Part shown: piece by piece, positions 8,561-16,492 of the stretch
Layout: each line of letters begins with the position of its first letter
How positions within the stretch are numbered: position 1 is the stretch's first letter
Origin: Pontibacter kalidii
GTDB taxonomy: Bacteria; Bacteroidota; Bacteroidia; Cytophagales; Hymenobacteraceae
Length of the DNA: 64,000 nt
Direction: 5' to 3'
NCBI RefSeq assembly: GCF_026278245.1
Contig: NZ_CP111079.1
Span: forward strand, 3,102,501-3,166,500
Made by a program: the position numbers and the translations under genes
The notes under the pieces: model-generated
Databases searched by the model: none
Seen by the model: the letters and a program-made list of their open reading frames with translations, nothing else
What the model was told of the DNA's origin: nothing

Positions 8561-8600
8561 AAAAACCGCCCCGGCTAAAAATTTAACCGGGGCGGTTTTT
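8561..8600 (-). terminator. Intrinsic terminator after the S9 peptidase
   Basis: A 19-bp stem with one mismatch (8561-8579 against 8582-8600, core AACCGCCCCGG/CCGGGGCGGTT) is followed on the minus strand by TTTTTTG. It lies 18 bases downstream of the peptidase stop codon. Confidence 0.9.
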
Positions 8601-8618
8601 AAAGTATAAACCTGATGC

Positions 8619-11078
8619 CTACTGCACCTGGCGGTTCTTCACGTACTTCTCCAGCCACTGGTCCATCTCCCAGAGCATGTGCAGCACAGACTCCTTGGCG
8701 CGGTAGCCGTGGCTTTCAGCTGGCAGGAAAACCAGGCGGGCCGTGGCTCCATGGCCTTTCAGGGCGTTGTAGAAGCGCTCGCTCTGTACCGGGAATGTGC
8801 CTGAGTTATTGTCGGCCTCGCCATGAATGAGCAGGATCGGCTCATTTACCTTGTTGGCGAATGAGAACGGCGACATCTGGAAGTATACTTCCGGGGCATC
8901 CCAGTACGTACGCTCCTCCGCCTGGAAACCAAACGGTGTCAGGGTGCGGTTATAGGCCCCGCTACGCGCAATACCGGCGGCAAACAGATCGGAGTGCGCC
9001 AGCAGGTTTCCGGTCATAAACGCGCCGTACGAGTGGCCTCCCACGGCAATGCGCTTCGGATCGGCCACGCCCATTTTCACTACCTCGTCGATAGCGGCCT
9101 TGGCACTGGACACCAGCTGCTGCACGTAGGTATCGTTTGGCTGTGCGTCTCCCTCCCCTACTATCGGAATATCGGTCCTGTCGAGGATGGCGTAGCCCTG
9201 CGTTACCCAGAACAGCGGAGAGCCCCAGCTGATGCGCGTAAACTCGTATGGAGAGCTTTTCACCTGACCGGCGGCAGCAGCATCCTTAAACTCGCGCGGG
9301 TAAGCCCACAGCAGCATTGGCAGCGGTGTATCGCCTTTCTTGTAGTCCTTTGGCAAGTATAAAACAGCCGTCAGGTTCACGCCATCCTCGCGCTTGTATT
9401 GTAGCATCTGCTTCTGTACCCCCTCCAGCTGTGGTGTTGGGTGCGGGAATTTGGTTACCTGCGTCAGTTGCTTCTTCTTCAGGTCGCGCACGAAATAGTT
9501 CGGCGGGTCGTTTTCAGACTCTCTTCGGGTGATGATCTTCTTGTCGTTCAGGTCGATGATGTCCACCGGGCGCTCATAGTAAGGGGCCTCCGATCTCCAA
9601 AGTATAGCTGCCTTCCTTGACTTTAGGTTGAATTCGCTTACAAACGGACGATTCCCTTCCGGCGAGCCGCCCTCTGAGATCATGTAGATGTTTTGCTTTT
9701 TCTTATCCGTCAGCAGCACGCTGCGGCCATACTTGTTCTTGGTGAACACCGGCGAGCCCGGGTCGTTGTAGTTATCCTCGTAAGAGCGCTCGATGAGCAC
9801 AGTGGCTTTGGCAGATGCTTTGGAAGGGTTTACCAGGGTGCTGCGCTCCTGGCGGGTTTTCCACCAGCGCTCGTTCACGATGGCCATGTTCTCGCCCCAC
9901 ATCACGCCACGGTAACGGTACTTGGTCGAGGCCAGTTGGGAAGGCTTCCCGTTGAAGGGTGCATCCAACATGTATACGTGGTCGCGCACGGCTGCCTCTT
10001 TGTTTGCATCGCCGCCGTCCTGTGCCTCGGCCCAGTACAGCGTGGCTGGTTTATCAGAGCGCCAGTTATAACTACGCGGGCCTTTGGCCACGGCATCGAA
10101 GGCAATCGGGATATCCTCGGCCAAGGGTAGCTGCGCCAGCTCCTTTACGACCTGGCCGTTGCGATTCCATACTTCTACCTTGTAAGGGAAGTAATAATGC
10201 GGCACCAGGTATGAATAGGGTTTCTGGATGGTCTGCACTAGCAGGTACTGCCCATCCGGAGAGGCGTCTATACTTTTGATGATGCCGGCTTGCCCTATGG
10301 ACTCCTGCTTACCGTCCACAGAAATCAGCTTCAGCTGCGTCTGCATGTAGTAATCGAACAGCTGCTCGTCGTTGCGGTTCTTCAGCAAATCCTGGTAGGT
10401 GCGCGAGGGCTTGGCCTTGCCGATATTTTCCTGGATAGTAGGGCCGGTTGGCACATGCGTTGCCTTCGGCATGTCGCCACGCTTCTCATCCACAAACTTT
10501 ACTACCAGCGTCCTGCTGTCCGACAGCCACTCAAACGGGCGGCCGCTGTAGGCATCGTTTACCACAGCCTCTGTCAGCTTTTTAGCCTCTCTAGCTCCCA
10601 GGTCGGCAATCCACAGCTCTATGCCATTGACTTTGGTGTTGGTAAAGGCAATATACTTCTCGTCTGGCGACCAGGTAACGTTAGAGAGCTGCGCGTTCTG
10701 CGGCAGCCCTTTGATCGCGAACTCATCGGCGTTGCTCACCTTTTTAAGCTTCAGGCCATTGTAGTAGTAGCCACGGCTGGGGCCGTTGGTAGCAGGGTTG
10801 ATGCGAATACCGGCCAGGCGGCTCTCCGGCGCCGACACCTCCTCTATACTTGGGTAGCCCGGGCTCTCGAGCAGCAGCATCCAGTCGCCCTTGGCGCTTA
10901 TACTTACCGACGGCGTGTTTGGGGCCTCGATAATGGCTGCGATGGTTTCGGGTGGGCGCTGGTAGCCGGTGTTGGCATCCTGGGCCAGTGCAGCAGGTGC
11001 AGCTGTGCCTCCCAGCAGCAGTGCGCACAGCAGGTGTGCGGCCAGGCGCCGGGCGGCTTTGGTTTTCGTAAAGTTCAT
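8619..11078 (-). CDS. S9 (prolyl oligopeptidase family) serine peptidase, exported
   Basis: This 819-aa exported peptidase has a signal peptide ending near LAQDAN, an N-terminal beta-propeller-like half (about residues 60-530, with NVTWSPDEKYIAFTN as a typical WD-like blade), and a C-terminal alpha/beta-hydrolase domain. The catalytic triad is visible: Ser in GGHSYGAFM, Asp in HGEADNNSG and His in ESHGYR. The arrangement matches the glutamyl endopeptidase-like branch of S9, which cleaves peptides in the periplasm or outside the cell. The start ATG at 11078 gives a good signal peptide. It is a single-gene unit with its own terminator. The cleavage preference cannot be read with confidence. Confidence 0.88.
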   Translation of the reverse strand: MNFTKTKAARRLAAHLLCALLLGGTAAPAALAQDANTGYQRPPETIAAIIEAPNTPSVSISAKGDWMLLLESPGYPSIEEVSAPESRLAGIRINPATNGPSRGYYYNGLKLKKVSNADEFAIKGLPQNAQLSNVTWSPDEKYIAFTNTKVNGIELWIADLGAREAKKLTEAVVNDAYSGRPFEWLSDSRTLVVKFVDEKRGDMPKATHVPTGPTIQENIGKAKPSRTYQDLLKNRNDEQLFDYYMQTQLKLISVDGKQESIGQAGIIKSIDASPDGQYLLVQTIQKPYSYLVPHYYFPYKVEVWNRNGQVVKELAQLPLAEDIPIAFDAVAKGPRSYNWRSDKPATLYWAEAQDGGDANKEAAVRDHVYMLDAPFNGKPSQLASTKYRYRGVMWGENMAIVNERWWKTRQERSTLVNPSKASAKATVLIERSYEDNYNDPGSPVFTKNKYGRSVLLTDKKKQNIYMISEGGSPEGNRPFVSEFNLKSRKAAILWRSEAPYYERPVDIIDLNDKKIITRRESENDPPNYFVRDLKKKQLTQVTKFPHPTPQLEGVQKQMLQYKREDGVNLTAVLYLPKDYKKGDTPLPMLLWAYPREFKDAAAAGQVKSSPYEFTRISWGSPLFWVTQGYAILDRTDIPIVGEGDAQPNDTYVQQLVSSAKAAIDEVVKMGVADPKRIAVGGHSYGAFMTGNLLAHSDLFAAGIARSGAYNRTLTPFGFQAEERTYWDAPEVYFQMSPFSFANKVNEPILLIHGEADNNSGTFPVQSERFYNALKGHGATARLVFLPAESHGYRAKESVLHMLWEMDQWLEKYVKNRQVQ

Positions 11079-11312
11079 GTCAGGTATGATAAGATTAGTG
11101 TAGTATGCATCAATAGACTCGTGGGCTAAGGCAAGGTTTAACAGGTGGTACTATATACTCATACTAAATATAGGGGATTCCTATAACTTTTCCTTTTCCA
11201 CAGGCAGCGATAGGATTAATCAGCTCAATTCATATCCTCGCACTGCTGAGCGACACCTTCGGCACTAATACAGAACCGCTCCTGGCTTCCGGCACATGTC
11301 TTATACTTTATG

Positions 11313-11320
11313 TATCTTTG
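11313..11320 (+). promoter_or_regulatory. -7 promoter box for the gene at 11344
   Basis: TATCTTTG matches the TAnnTTTG consensus exactly and ends 23 bases before the ATG. A TATACTT motif directly precedes it (11302-11308). Confidence 0.6.
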
Positions 11321-11343
11321 CATAGGCGTAAACGCGCAAACAT

Positions 11344-11769
11344 ATGACTAAAGTCGCAGAACTTACATCCACCACCGGAAAAGTGTTTCTTACCGTTGCA
11401 TATGATGCAGCCAACAACTGGATCTACAACAACTGGGTGGGATACGTAAGCCCGGAGAATGTAAAACAGGGTTCCCTAGCGGTGCTCGAGGCGTTCCAGA
11501 CGTACAATTCTCCTTACGGCCTGAACGATAACCGGGAGCTAGTAGGCCGCTGGGACGAAGCCGTGGACTGGATAGAAAAAGAATGGATGCCCAAAGCGAT
11601 TGCAGCCGGGCTGCGTTATTATGCCCATATCGCTAACCAAGAGTCCTTTGCGGCAGCCTCTGCCGCTGATATGCTCAGCCGCACCCACGGCCGTTTCGAG
11701 ATGCGCATCTTCGAGGACCCGGGCAGCGCCAAAGTATGGCTGCAGGAATGCCAGAAGTTGGAAAACTAG
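11344..11769 (+). CDS. Conserved hypothetical protein, possibly STAS/SpoIIAA-like
   Basis: This 141-aa cytosolic protein has no signal peptide or membrane segment. I do not recognise it firmly. The alternation of strands and helices and the ending FEMRIFEDPGSAKVWLQECQ resemble small STAS/SEC14 (SpoIIAA-like) proteins that are frequent in Hymenobacteraceae, which is an inference from pattern only. Trp and Tyr residues are abundant in YDAANNWIYNNWVGY. A clean -7 box 23 bases upstream supports it as a real, separately transcribed gene. The ferredoxin-like gene begins 120 bp downstream on the same strand. Confidence 0.7.
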   Translation: MTKVAELTSTTGKVFLTVAYDAANNWIYNNWVGYVSPENVKQGSLAVLEAFQTYNSPYGLNDNRELVGRWDEAVDWIEKEWMPKAIAAGLRYYAHIANQESFAAASAADMLSRTHGRFEMRIFEDPGSAKVWLQECQKLEN

Positions 11770-11889
11770 ACAGCTTGGGCGTTAGAGGATTGGAAAACCT
11801 ACTCAAGAACGACTGTTAACAAACAACGCGTAACGAAACTTATCTCCCTAAATTAAGCTTTAACAGGTAATACTACCGTATTCTTACCC

Positions 11890-12183
11890 ATGAGCAAAAG
11901 TTTTGATACACCCGATAAAGTGATTTATGTATGCACGGGCAGCAAGTGCAAAAAGAAAGGCGGCAAAGACCTGAGCAAGCTTTTCAGGGGCATGATAAAG
12001 GAGATGGGCCTGAAAGGGCAGGTAGAAGTGGTAAAAACCGACTGCACGGACCGTTGCGACTACGCCCCCGTTACCTGCATGCAACCCGCCAACGCCTGGA
12101 CACCCTATACCGACGAGCGAAAGGCGAAAGAAGCCTTTGAGCAGCACATCCTTAAATCTGCGCCGCAACAGGAAACCCCATAA
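11890..12183 (+). CDS. Thioredoxin-like [2Fe-2S] ferredoxin domain protein
   Basis: This small 97-aa cytosolic protein has the four cysteines of the thioredoxin-like [2Fe-2S] family: CTGSKC near the N-terminus and TDCTDRCDYAPVTC in the second half. In NuoE-like proteins such a pattern binds one [2Fe-2S] cluster and shuttles electrons. KKKGGK between the pairs is basic. It lies upstream of a strong hairpin and faces the convergent ferritin gene, a setting that suits iron metabolism but does not prove a link. It stands alone, with no other NADH dehydrogenase subunits nearby. Confidence 0.82.
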   Translation: MSKSFDTPDKVIYVCTGSKCKKKGGKDLSKLFRGMIKEMGLKGQVEVVKTDCTDRCDYAPVTCMQPANAWTPYTDERKAKEAFEQHILKSAPQQETP

Positions 12184-12225
12184 TAGCAGTGCGGCCCCGG
12201 AAATGCTCCGGGGCCGCACTGCTAT
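12183..12225. terminator. Bidirectional terminator between ferredoxin and ferritin genes
   Basis: A perfect 19-bp stem (12183-12201 against 12207-12225; core GCAGTGCGGCCCCGGA) closes a 5-base loop and is followed by ATTTTA. It starts within the TAA stop of the ferredoxin gene and lies 22 bp from the ferritin stop. Confidence 0.9.
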
Positions 12226-12247
12226 TTTACCTTATGCAAGAGGATGA

Positions 12248-12784
12248 CTAATCCTCGTACGTGTCTTCATACGTGATCTTCGGCACGCGCTTGTCGATCT
12301 CGTAGAGACCGGTTCCTTCCTCGCCGATAACCTCGAAAAGCTCCAGCGCGCGGCGGGCCACATACTCCTCCTCTATCTGCTCTTTCAGGAACCACTGCAG
12401 GAATGTGAACGTCACATAGTCCTTCTCCTTCTGGCACTTATCAGCCATGCGGTTAAACGACTGCGTTACAGCAATCTCCTGCTGCAGCGCCTGCTCAAAT
12501 ACGCTTCTGAATGATTCGAATTCCATTTGGGTACCGGAGACGCTCGGCGACACGGCGCGTCCGCCCATATCGGATACGAACTTGAACAGGCGCAGCATGT
12601 GCTCGCGCTCCTCATCCGACTGCTTCTTAAAATAGCCGGCGCTATAATCAAAGCCGTTGCGGTCGCACCAACTGCTCATGGCCAGATACATGGCCGAGGC
12701 CTCCGCCTCCATTTTTATCTGATCGTTGAGTATTTGCTCTATTGTCTCGCTCAGCGAGGTTCTCAGTCTTAGTAAGTCTTTCAT
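12248..12784 (-). CDS. ftnA: Ferritin (bacterial non-haem, FtnA type)
   Basis: This iron-storage protein of 178 aa should form 24-subunit cages that oxidise and store iron. The four-helix ferritin fold is clear: QIKMEAEASAMYLAM (helix A with its ferroxidase Glu), SDEEREHMLRLFKF (Glu and His of helix B), QQEIAVTQSFNRM (helix C) and FLQWFLKEQIEEEYVARR (helix D with Gln and Glu ligands). There is no haem-binding Met signature of bacterioferritin. The C-terminal tail (YEIDKRVPKITYEDTYED) is acidic and slightly longer than in E. coli FtnA. A 12-bp palindrome, TACCTTAAGGTA, lies 61 bp upstream of the start and may be an operator. Confidence 0.92.
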   Translation of the reverse strand: MKDLLRLRTSLSETIEQILNDQIKMEAEASAMYLAMSSWCDRNGFDYSAGYFKKQSDEEREHMLRLFKFVSDMGGRAVSPSVSGTQMEFESFRSVFEQALQQEIAVTQSFNRMADKCQKEKDYVTFTFLQWFLKEQIEEEYVARRALELFEVIGEEGTGLYEIDKRVPKITYEDTYED

Positions 12785-12845
12785 AATTTCCGGGTGTTTG
12801 GGTAGTGATTAGACAATGCGGTGATGGTTGACACCTCCTCATTAA

Positions 12846-12857
12846 TACCTTAAGGTA
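12846..12857. promoter_or_regulatory. Palindrome upstream of ferritin (candidate operator)
   Basis: TACCTTAAGGTA is a perfect 12-bp palindrome between the ferritin start (12784) and the next gene. Its position fits a repressor or activator site, but no specific regulator can be named. Confidence 0.3.
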
Positions 12858-12916
12858 AGCCCTTTTGTTGTGCATGCGCAACAAACCCCTGAAATTCGGA
12901 AGAAGTCTAAATAAAA

Positions 12917-12943
12917 AGAGCACGGCCTCGGGGGCCGTGCTCT
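12917..12943 (-). terminator. Intrinsic terminator after the 117-aa gene
   Basis: A perfect 11-bp stem (AGAGCACGGCC/GGCCGTGCTCT) with a 5-base loop is followed on the minus strand by TTTTTAT. It lies 28 bases beyond the stop at 12972. Confidence 0.88.
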
Positions 12944-12971
12944 GTGTTTCAAACTATAAATACTCTAAGTT

Positions 12972-13325
12972 TTATACGATGGATGGTGCCAGGCACTCGT
13001 GCAGCATTCGGTTCAGTTCCAGCACAAACTTGGCTCCGGCCAACAGTTCCTTCAGGGTATGCAGTTCGGTCAGCGTCAGCACGAAGCAGCGGTCGCAACC
13101 ACAAAGGGTAATGATGCTGAAGTCGGAGGAGCGGTCCGGGTTGCTCGCCATCGCCGCCAGGTCTATACTATCCACCGCGTGCTTCAGGCGCAGAAAAGCG
13201 TCTAGCTTCAGCATGGTTAACTCGCCTGCAAAACTCAGCATTAAACGGTTGTGGCGATCGCACTGGTAAACGGCTCCTGCCTCAGAAGTATAAATCTCGG
13301 GTAATTGCGTGGCTGTATGCATCAT
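12972..13325 (-). CDS. Conserved hypothetical protein with CxCxxC motif
   Basis: This 117-aa protein lacks signal or membrane segments. It has a CDRH near residue 22 and a CGCDRC (C-x-C-x-x-C) near residue 76, suggesting metal binding, and a Leu-rich C-terminal helix (LTLTELHTLKELLAGAKFVLELNRML). Similar short proteins are annotated as domains of unknown function in Bacteroidota (I recall DUF6686, unverified). It diverges from the cupin gene. The 117-bp gap between them contains palindromic TTTAGA/TCTAAA-type sites resembling metal-regulator operators, and ferritin lies next door, so a role in metal handling is plausible but inferred. Two ATGs (13325 and 13322) are possible starts. Confidence 0.72.
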   Translation of the reverse strand: MMHTATQLPEIYTSEAGAVYQCDRHNRLMLSFAGELTMLKLDAFLRLKHAVDSIDLAAMASNPDRSSDFSIITLCGCDRCFVLTLTELHTLKELLAGAKFVLELNRMLHECLAPSIV

Positions 13326-13367
13326 GTGGTGTAACTTAGCTAACCGGCTCTGCGATTGTAGTGCAAA

Positions 13368-13439
13368 TCTAAATACTATTTAGAACCAGTCCAAATAAAA
13401 ACGCATTGTTATTTAGAATTAGTTTGAATAAAGTATAGA
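13368..13439. promoter_or_regulatory. Cluster of TTTAGA/TCTAAA-type palindromes (candidate metal-regulator operator)
   Basis: TCTAAAT-ACT-ATTTAGA at 13368-13384 is a perfect inverted repeat. It overlaps TTTAGAACCAGTCCAAA (13379-13395), and a further TTTAGAATTAGTTTGAA follows at about 13412-13428. These resemble DtxR/MntR-type half-sites. They lie between the divergent CxCxxC protein and the cupin gene and could control both. Confidence 0.4.
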
Positions 13440-13442
13440 AGC

Positions 13443-13817
13443 ATGGAAAAGTACATAGATAAAGTAAACCTTGCCGACAAGTTCAGCCAGTTCTCCGACC
13501 ACTGGAACCCGCGCGTTGTGGGCGAGCTGAATGGCCAGCAGGTGAAACTGGCCAAGTTCCTGGGGCCGTTCGAATGGCACCACCACGCGCACGAGGATGA
13601 GTTCTTCCTGGTGATAAAAGGCGCGTTTGAGATGCACCTGCGGGATAAGGTAGTTACCCTAAAGCCGGGAGAGTTCATGATCGTGCCCCGGGGCGTAGAG
13701 CACAAACCTGTGGCCAACCAGGAGGCGGAGGTGCTGCTGTTTGAGCCAGCCAGCACCGTAAACACCGGCAACCTGGAGGATAGCGAGCGGACGCGGAAGG
13801 ACCTAGAGAGGATGTAG
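13443..13817 (+). CDS. Cupin domain protein
   Basis: This 124-aa single-domain cupin has the metal-binding motif HHHAHEDEFFLVIKGAFEMHL (the G(X)5HXH(X)3,4E(X)6G type) at about residues 56-76, and the second motif PGEFMIVPRGVEHKPVA. The His/Glu set should bind one divalent metal. Small cupins like this act as sugar isomerases, dioxygenases or ligand sensors; nothing here selects between them. The start ATG at 13443 is 3 bp after an AAGTATA-containing leader. It faces a region of intergenic repeats downstream. Confidence 0.85.
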   Translation: MEKYIDKVNLADKFSQFSDHWNPRVVGELNGQQVKLAKFLGPFEWHHHAHEDEFFLVIKGAFEMHLRDKVVTLKPGEFMIVPRGVEHKPVANQEAEVLLFEPASTVNTGNLEDSERTRKDLERM

Positions 13818-14240
13818 TTTCATTGTCCGTTGTCCGTTGTTCGGTTTGGGTTGCTGGTTTATACTTTGCTAGTACCAACTACCCTTACCTCTCCCCTGAA
13901 ACAAGTTCGGGATCTGAGACTTGTCCTTTTCGAGGGCCCCTACCCCCAGGAGGTGAGCCTGTAACTACTGATGCTAAAGTATAAGCTTTGTAGCTGCCGC
14001 TCCACCTCCCTTCCACCAGGATCCTTCCAGGATGACAAGAGAAGGGCCGCTGCTACAACGATTAAGCAGAAGTAGTAGACACAACTCTCCGCTCTTTCGG
14101 ATTTGCAATCCCGAAGAGCAAAGGGAATCCCGAAGAGCAAAGGGAAAGTCATTTTATACTTGTGGCCTTACAGTAACTACCCCAGATGGAGTAAGGATGG
14201 TTGGATGGTCCTCTATTAACGAACAACCAGGCACCAATAA
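13818..14240. repeat. Intergenic region of dispersed repeats
   Basis: No gene is evident in 423 bp. At 13931-13959 an inverted partial copy of the conserved piece of the 1-620 block appears (CGAGGGCCCCTACCCCCAGG). At 13978-14042 the sequence matches the end of that block (AGTATA..TTTGTAGCTGC, then CACCTCCCTTCCA..GATCCTT..GGATGACAAG). A 19-bp unit beginning AATCCCGAAGAG is duplicated in tandem at 14107-14144. Four AAGTATA/TATACTT motifs are present. Confidence 0.65.
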
Positions 14241-15281
14241 CTAAAACCCCATCACCTTATGCGCCCTGGCAAGTATAAATTTCAGGTTGAGCCGCACCAG
14301 ATCGCCCATACACTGGCACTTGAGAAACTCCTTGGCGTTGTGGTGCTGCGCCAGCTCCTGCCGTAGCTGCTCTATTTTTTCGGGCGTAGATATGGTATCG
14401 CGGCGCATGCAGTCGATGAGGTCCTTGAGGCGGTAGCGGGCCGATTTAAGGCGCCGGAACATGAGCGTGCGCTCCTCGTTCTGATACTGCCTCACCACAT
14501 CCGGCTTCAGCAGTTTCAGCACCAGGTCTACGACCACGTTATTGTCTTTGAAAAACTGCGGCAGGTACATGGTCTTTTTGCCCTCGTAAGACTGCTGATC
14601 AAAGTCGATGGGGCGCACGCGGTACTGCTCATCCTCGAAATCCGGGGTAACATCCACCACATAATTGTAGGAGCGCATATCGCCCAGCAGGCGCACAAAG
14701 CACCGCTCGTTAAACTTCACGAACTCCTTGGCAATACGCACTTTGTTGGTGTTGGGCCGCTTGACATACTCCTTAATGAATACATCGCCCGGGATACCTG
14801 CAATGTGCTCCTCTATCAGGGTGTTGCCATCCACCAGGTAGTTAATGCGGCTCGGCGAGAGGATGTGCTCCAACTCCAGCCCGTAAACGCGCGAGGCGTC
14901 GGCGCGCTTCACGTAAAAGTAGTCGTAGTTATCGTTGAGCTGGTTCATGATCTGCACCCGGAACGGGTTGGAGTTACCGAAAGTACAGTAGTCGATCCGC
15001 GACACATACAGGTGCTCCATCACCGACGTGTCCCCGTCAGTTTTCAGCAGCGCATAGATCATCGTCAGGCCCTGGTTTAGCTCCTGCTGCGTCTGCTGAT
15101 CATACATGACCGACTCCCACAGCGTGTCGTGTCCCTGTTTGTCGTAGTACGGGAAAGAGTCGGCGTAATGGAGCAGGCCCTCGTAGAGTACCGGCAGCTT
15201 CGTTTCGCGGTCGTAGGTGCGCAGGTACCTGCGCAGGCCTTTGCTGATCGGGTAAAACAGCTTCTTCTTGGAGATATACAC
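14241..15281 (-). CDS. Conserved hypothetical protein, 346 aa
   Basis: I do not recognise this family. The protein is cytosolic in appearance, rich in Arg, Tyr and Asp, with no signal or membrane segments. It contains RPIDFDQQSYEGKK near residue 215, and an I-D-F-D motif of this kind also occurs near the metal site of protein-kinase-like phosphotransferases. CQCMGD near the C-terminus has two cysteines. The start is a GTG at 15281, since no upstream ATG is in frame. It is the next gene after the LytTR regulator on the same strand, 220 bp away across an array of short repeats. A phosphotransferase role is a guess. Confidence 0.6.
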   Translation of the reverse strand: MYISKKKLFYPISKGLRRYLRTYDRETKLPVLYEGLLHYADSFPYYDKQGHDTLWESVMYDQQTQQELNQGLTMIYALLKTDGDTSVMEHLYVSRIDYCTFGNSNPFRVQIMNQLNDNYDYFYVKRADASRVYGLELEHILSPSRINYLVDGNTLIEEHIAGIPGDVFIKEYVKRPNTNKVRIAKEFVKFNERCFVRLLGDMRSYNYVVDVTPDFEDEQYRVRPIDFDQQSYEGKKTMYLPQFFKDNNVVVDLVLKLLKPDVVRQYQNEERTLMFRRLKSARYRLKDLIDCMRRDTISTPEKIEQLRQELAQHHNAKEFLKCQCMGDLVRLNLKFILARAHKVMGF

Positions 15282-15287
15282 TTTGGA

Positions 15288-15512
15288 GTTAGAGAGTTTA
15301 GGAGTTTGAGAGTTTTGGAGTTAAAGAATTTGGGAGGTATGAGAGCAGGAACAGCCATACTTCACCTCTTTTGTAATCTGAAGATAAATTACGAGTAAAT
15401 ACAGTTAATTGCTATTCCGCTCAACAGAATCACATGTTGAACTCTCTAACCACTAAATTCTCTAACTCTTAAACTCTCTAACTCCCCAACTCTCTAACTC
15501 TCTAACTTTCCA
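15288..15512. repeat. CTCTAACT-type short tandem repeats
   Basis: Two arrays of degenerate 6-9 bp units face each other: 'gagagtttaggagtttgagagttttggag' type units at 15288-15335, and 'ctctaactctTaaactctctaactcc' type units at 15430-15512. They are roughly inverted with respect to each other. The second array runs into the 3' end of the LytTR regulator and supplies its last codons, so the array or a slippage event may have reshaped the C-terminus. Confidence 0.7.
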
Positions 15513-16254
15513 ACAGGTTATTCTGGTTGAGCACCTGCAGCACTTCATTTTTGTAGAAGCGGCCGATCGGTATCTCGGTTTGGCCAATGTCTACGGCAGC
15601 GGCAGAGAACGCTTGAATCTTGTCGAGAGCCACGATAAAGGAGCGGTGAATGCGCAGGAACTTATCTGTTGGCAGTTTTTCCTCCAGGAAGGATATTTTC
15701 TGGTACGAGATGATCTCCTTTGTCTCCGTTTTTACCCGGATGTAGTCTTTCAAACTCTCGATGTAGAGAATGTCCGAGAGCATCACCTTCACCATCTTTT
15801 TATCGGCCTTCAGGTAAATGAAGGCTTCTTTGTAGTCCTGCCCTGCAGGGGCGGTTTGTACAGGCATGGGAGTGGGGGCTGCCTGTATTGCCTGCGGCTC
15901 CGGAGCCGACACCCTGGAAACAGCCTTCAGGAAACGCTCGAAGGCAATGGGCTTGAGCAGGTAGTCCACCACATTTAGCTCAAACCCTTCCACGGCATAA
16001 TCGCGGTAGGCGGTGGTAAAGATCACCTTGGGCGGGCTTGCCAGCGACTTCAGGAAATCTATACCTGTGAGCTTCGGCATCTGGATATCGAGGAACAACA
16101 GGTCGATGGCCTCGCTTTGCAGGCAGTTATAGGCCTCCACGGCGTTGTTGCAGCGGCACACCAGCTCCAGGTTATCCAACCTCTGAATGAAGGTCTCCAG
16201 CACATCCAGCGCCAGTGGTTCATCATCCACGATCATGCAGCGTAGTTTATTCAT
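15502..16254 (-). CDS. LytTR-family response regulator
   Basis: This 250-aa response regulator has an N-terminal receiver domain (about residues 1-120: acidic pocket VDDE, phospho-acceptor Asp in LLFLDIQMP, Thr in FTTAYRDYAVEGFE, Lys in LLKPI) and a C-terminal LytTR DNA-binding domain (ILYIESLKDYIRVKT to FLRIHRSFIVALDKIQ and IPIGRFYKNEV). A Pro/Ala/Gln linker joins them. The partner kinase lies upstream on the same strand, across a 238-bp gap. In this family the pair usually controls nearby membrane or efflux genes, but the target here is unknown. The last residues fall in a repeat array. Confidence 0.93.
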   Translation of the reverse strand: MNKLRCMIVDDEPLALDVLETFIQRLDNLELVCRCNNAVEAYNCLQSEAIDLLFLDIQMPKLTGIDFLKSLASPPKVIFTTAYRDYAVEGFELNVVDYLLKPIAFERFLKAVSRVSAPEPQAIQAAPTPMPVQTAPAGQDYKEAFIYLKADKKMVKVMLSDILYIESLKDYIRVKTETKEIISYQKISFLEEKLPTDKFLRIHRSFIVALDKIQAFSAAAVDIGQTEIPIGRFYKNEVLQVLNQNNLLES

Positions 16255-16329
16255 AGTTTAGATATCTTCAACAAAGGAACGTTTGGTACATTAACTCTCT
16301 CATTGAGGGCTATAGTAAGGAGACAAACT

Positions 16330-16492
16330 CCAAGACCAGCTAGCCTACCGCGAGTTTTCAACTCGTGGTTTCCCATGACAGCAAGCTTTCAGCTTGCACT
16401 GGCCGTCAGAGAGCACGTTTATACTTACGCAAGCTGAAAGGTTGCCCCATCAAAAGCCACAAGATGAAATCTTGCGGCAGGCTTCAATTTTA
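16330..16492. repeat. Palindromic repeats between regulator and kinase
   Basis: Several small inverted repeats are packed together: CGAGTTTTCAACTCG at about 16351-16365, GCAAGCTTTCAGCTTGC at about 16382-16398, and a second CGCAAGCTGAAAGG at about 16428-16441. They are REP-like and unlikely to encode protein. They separate the LytTR gene from its kinase and may reduce read-through. Confidence 0.5.
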
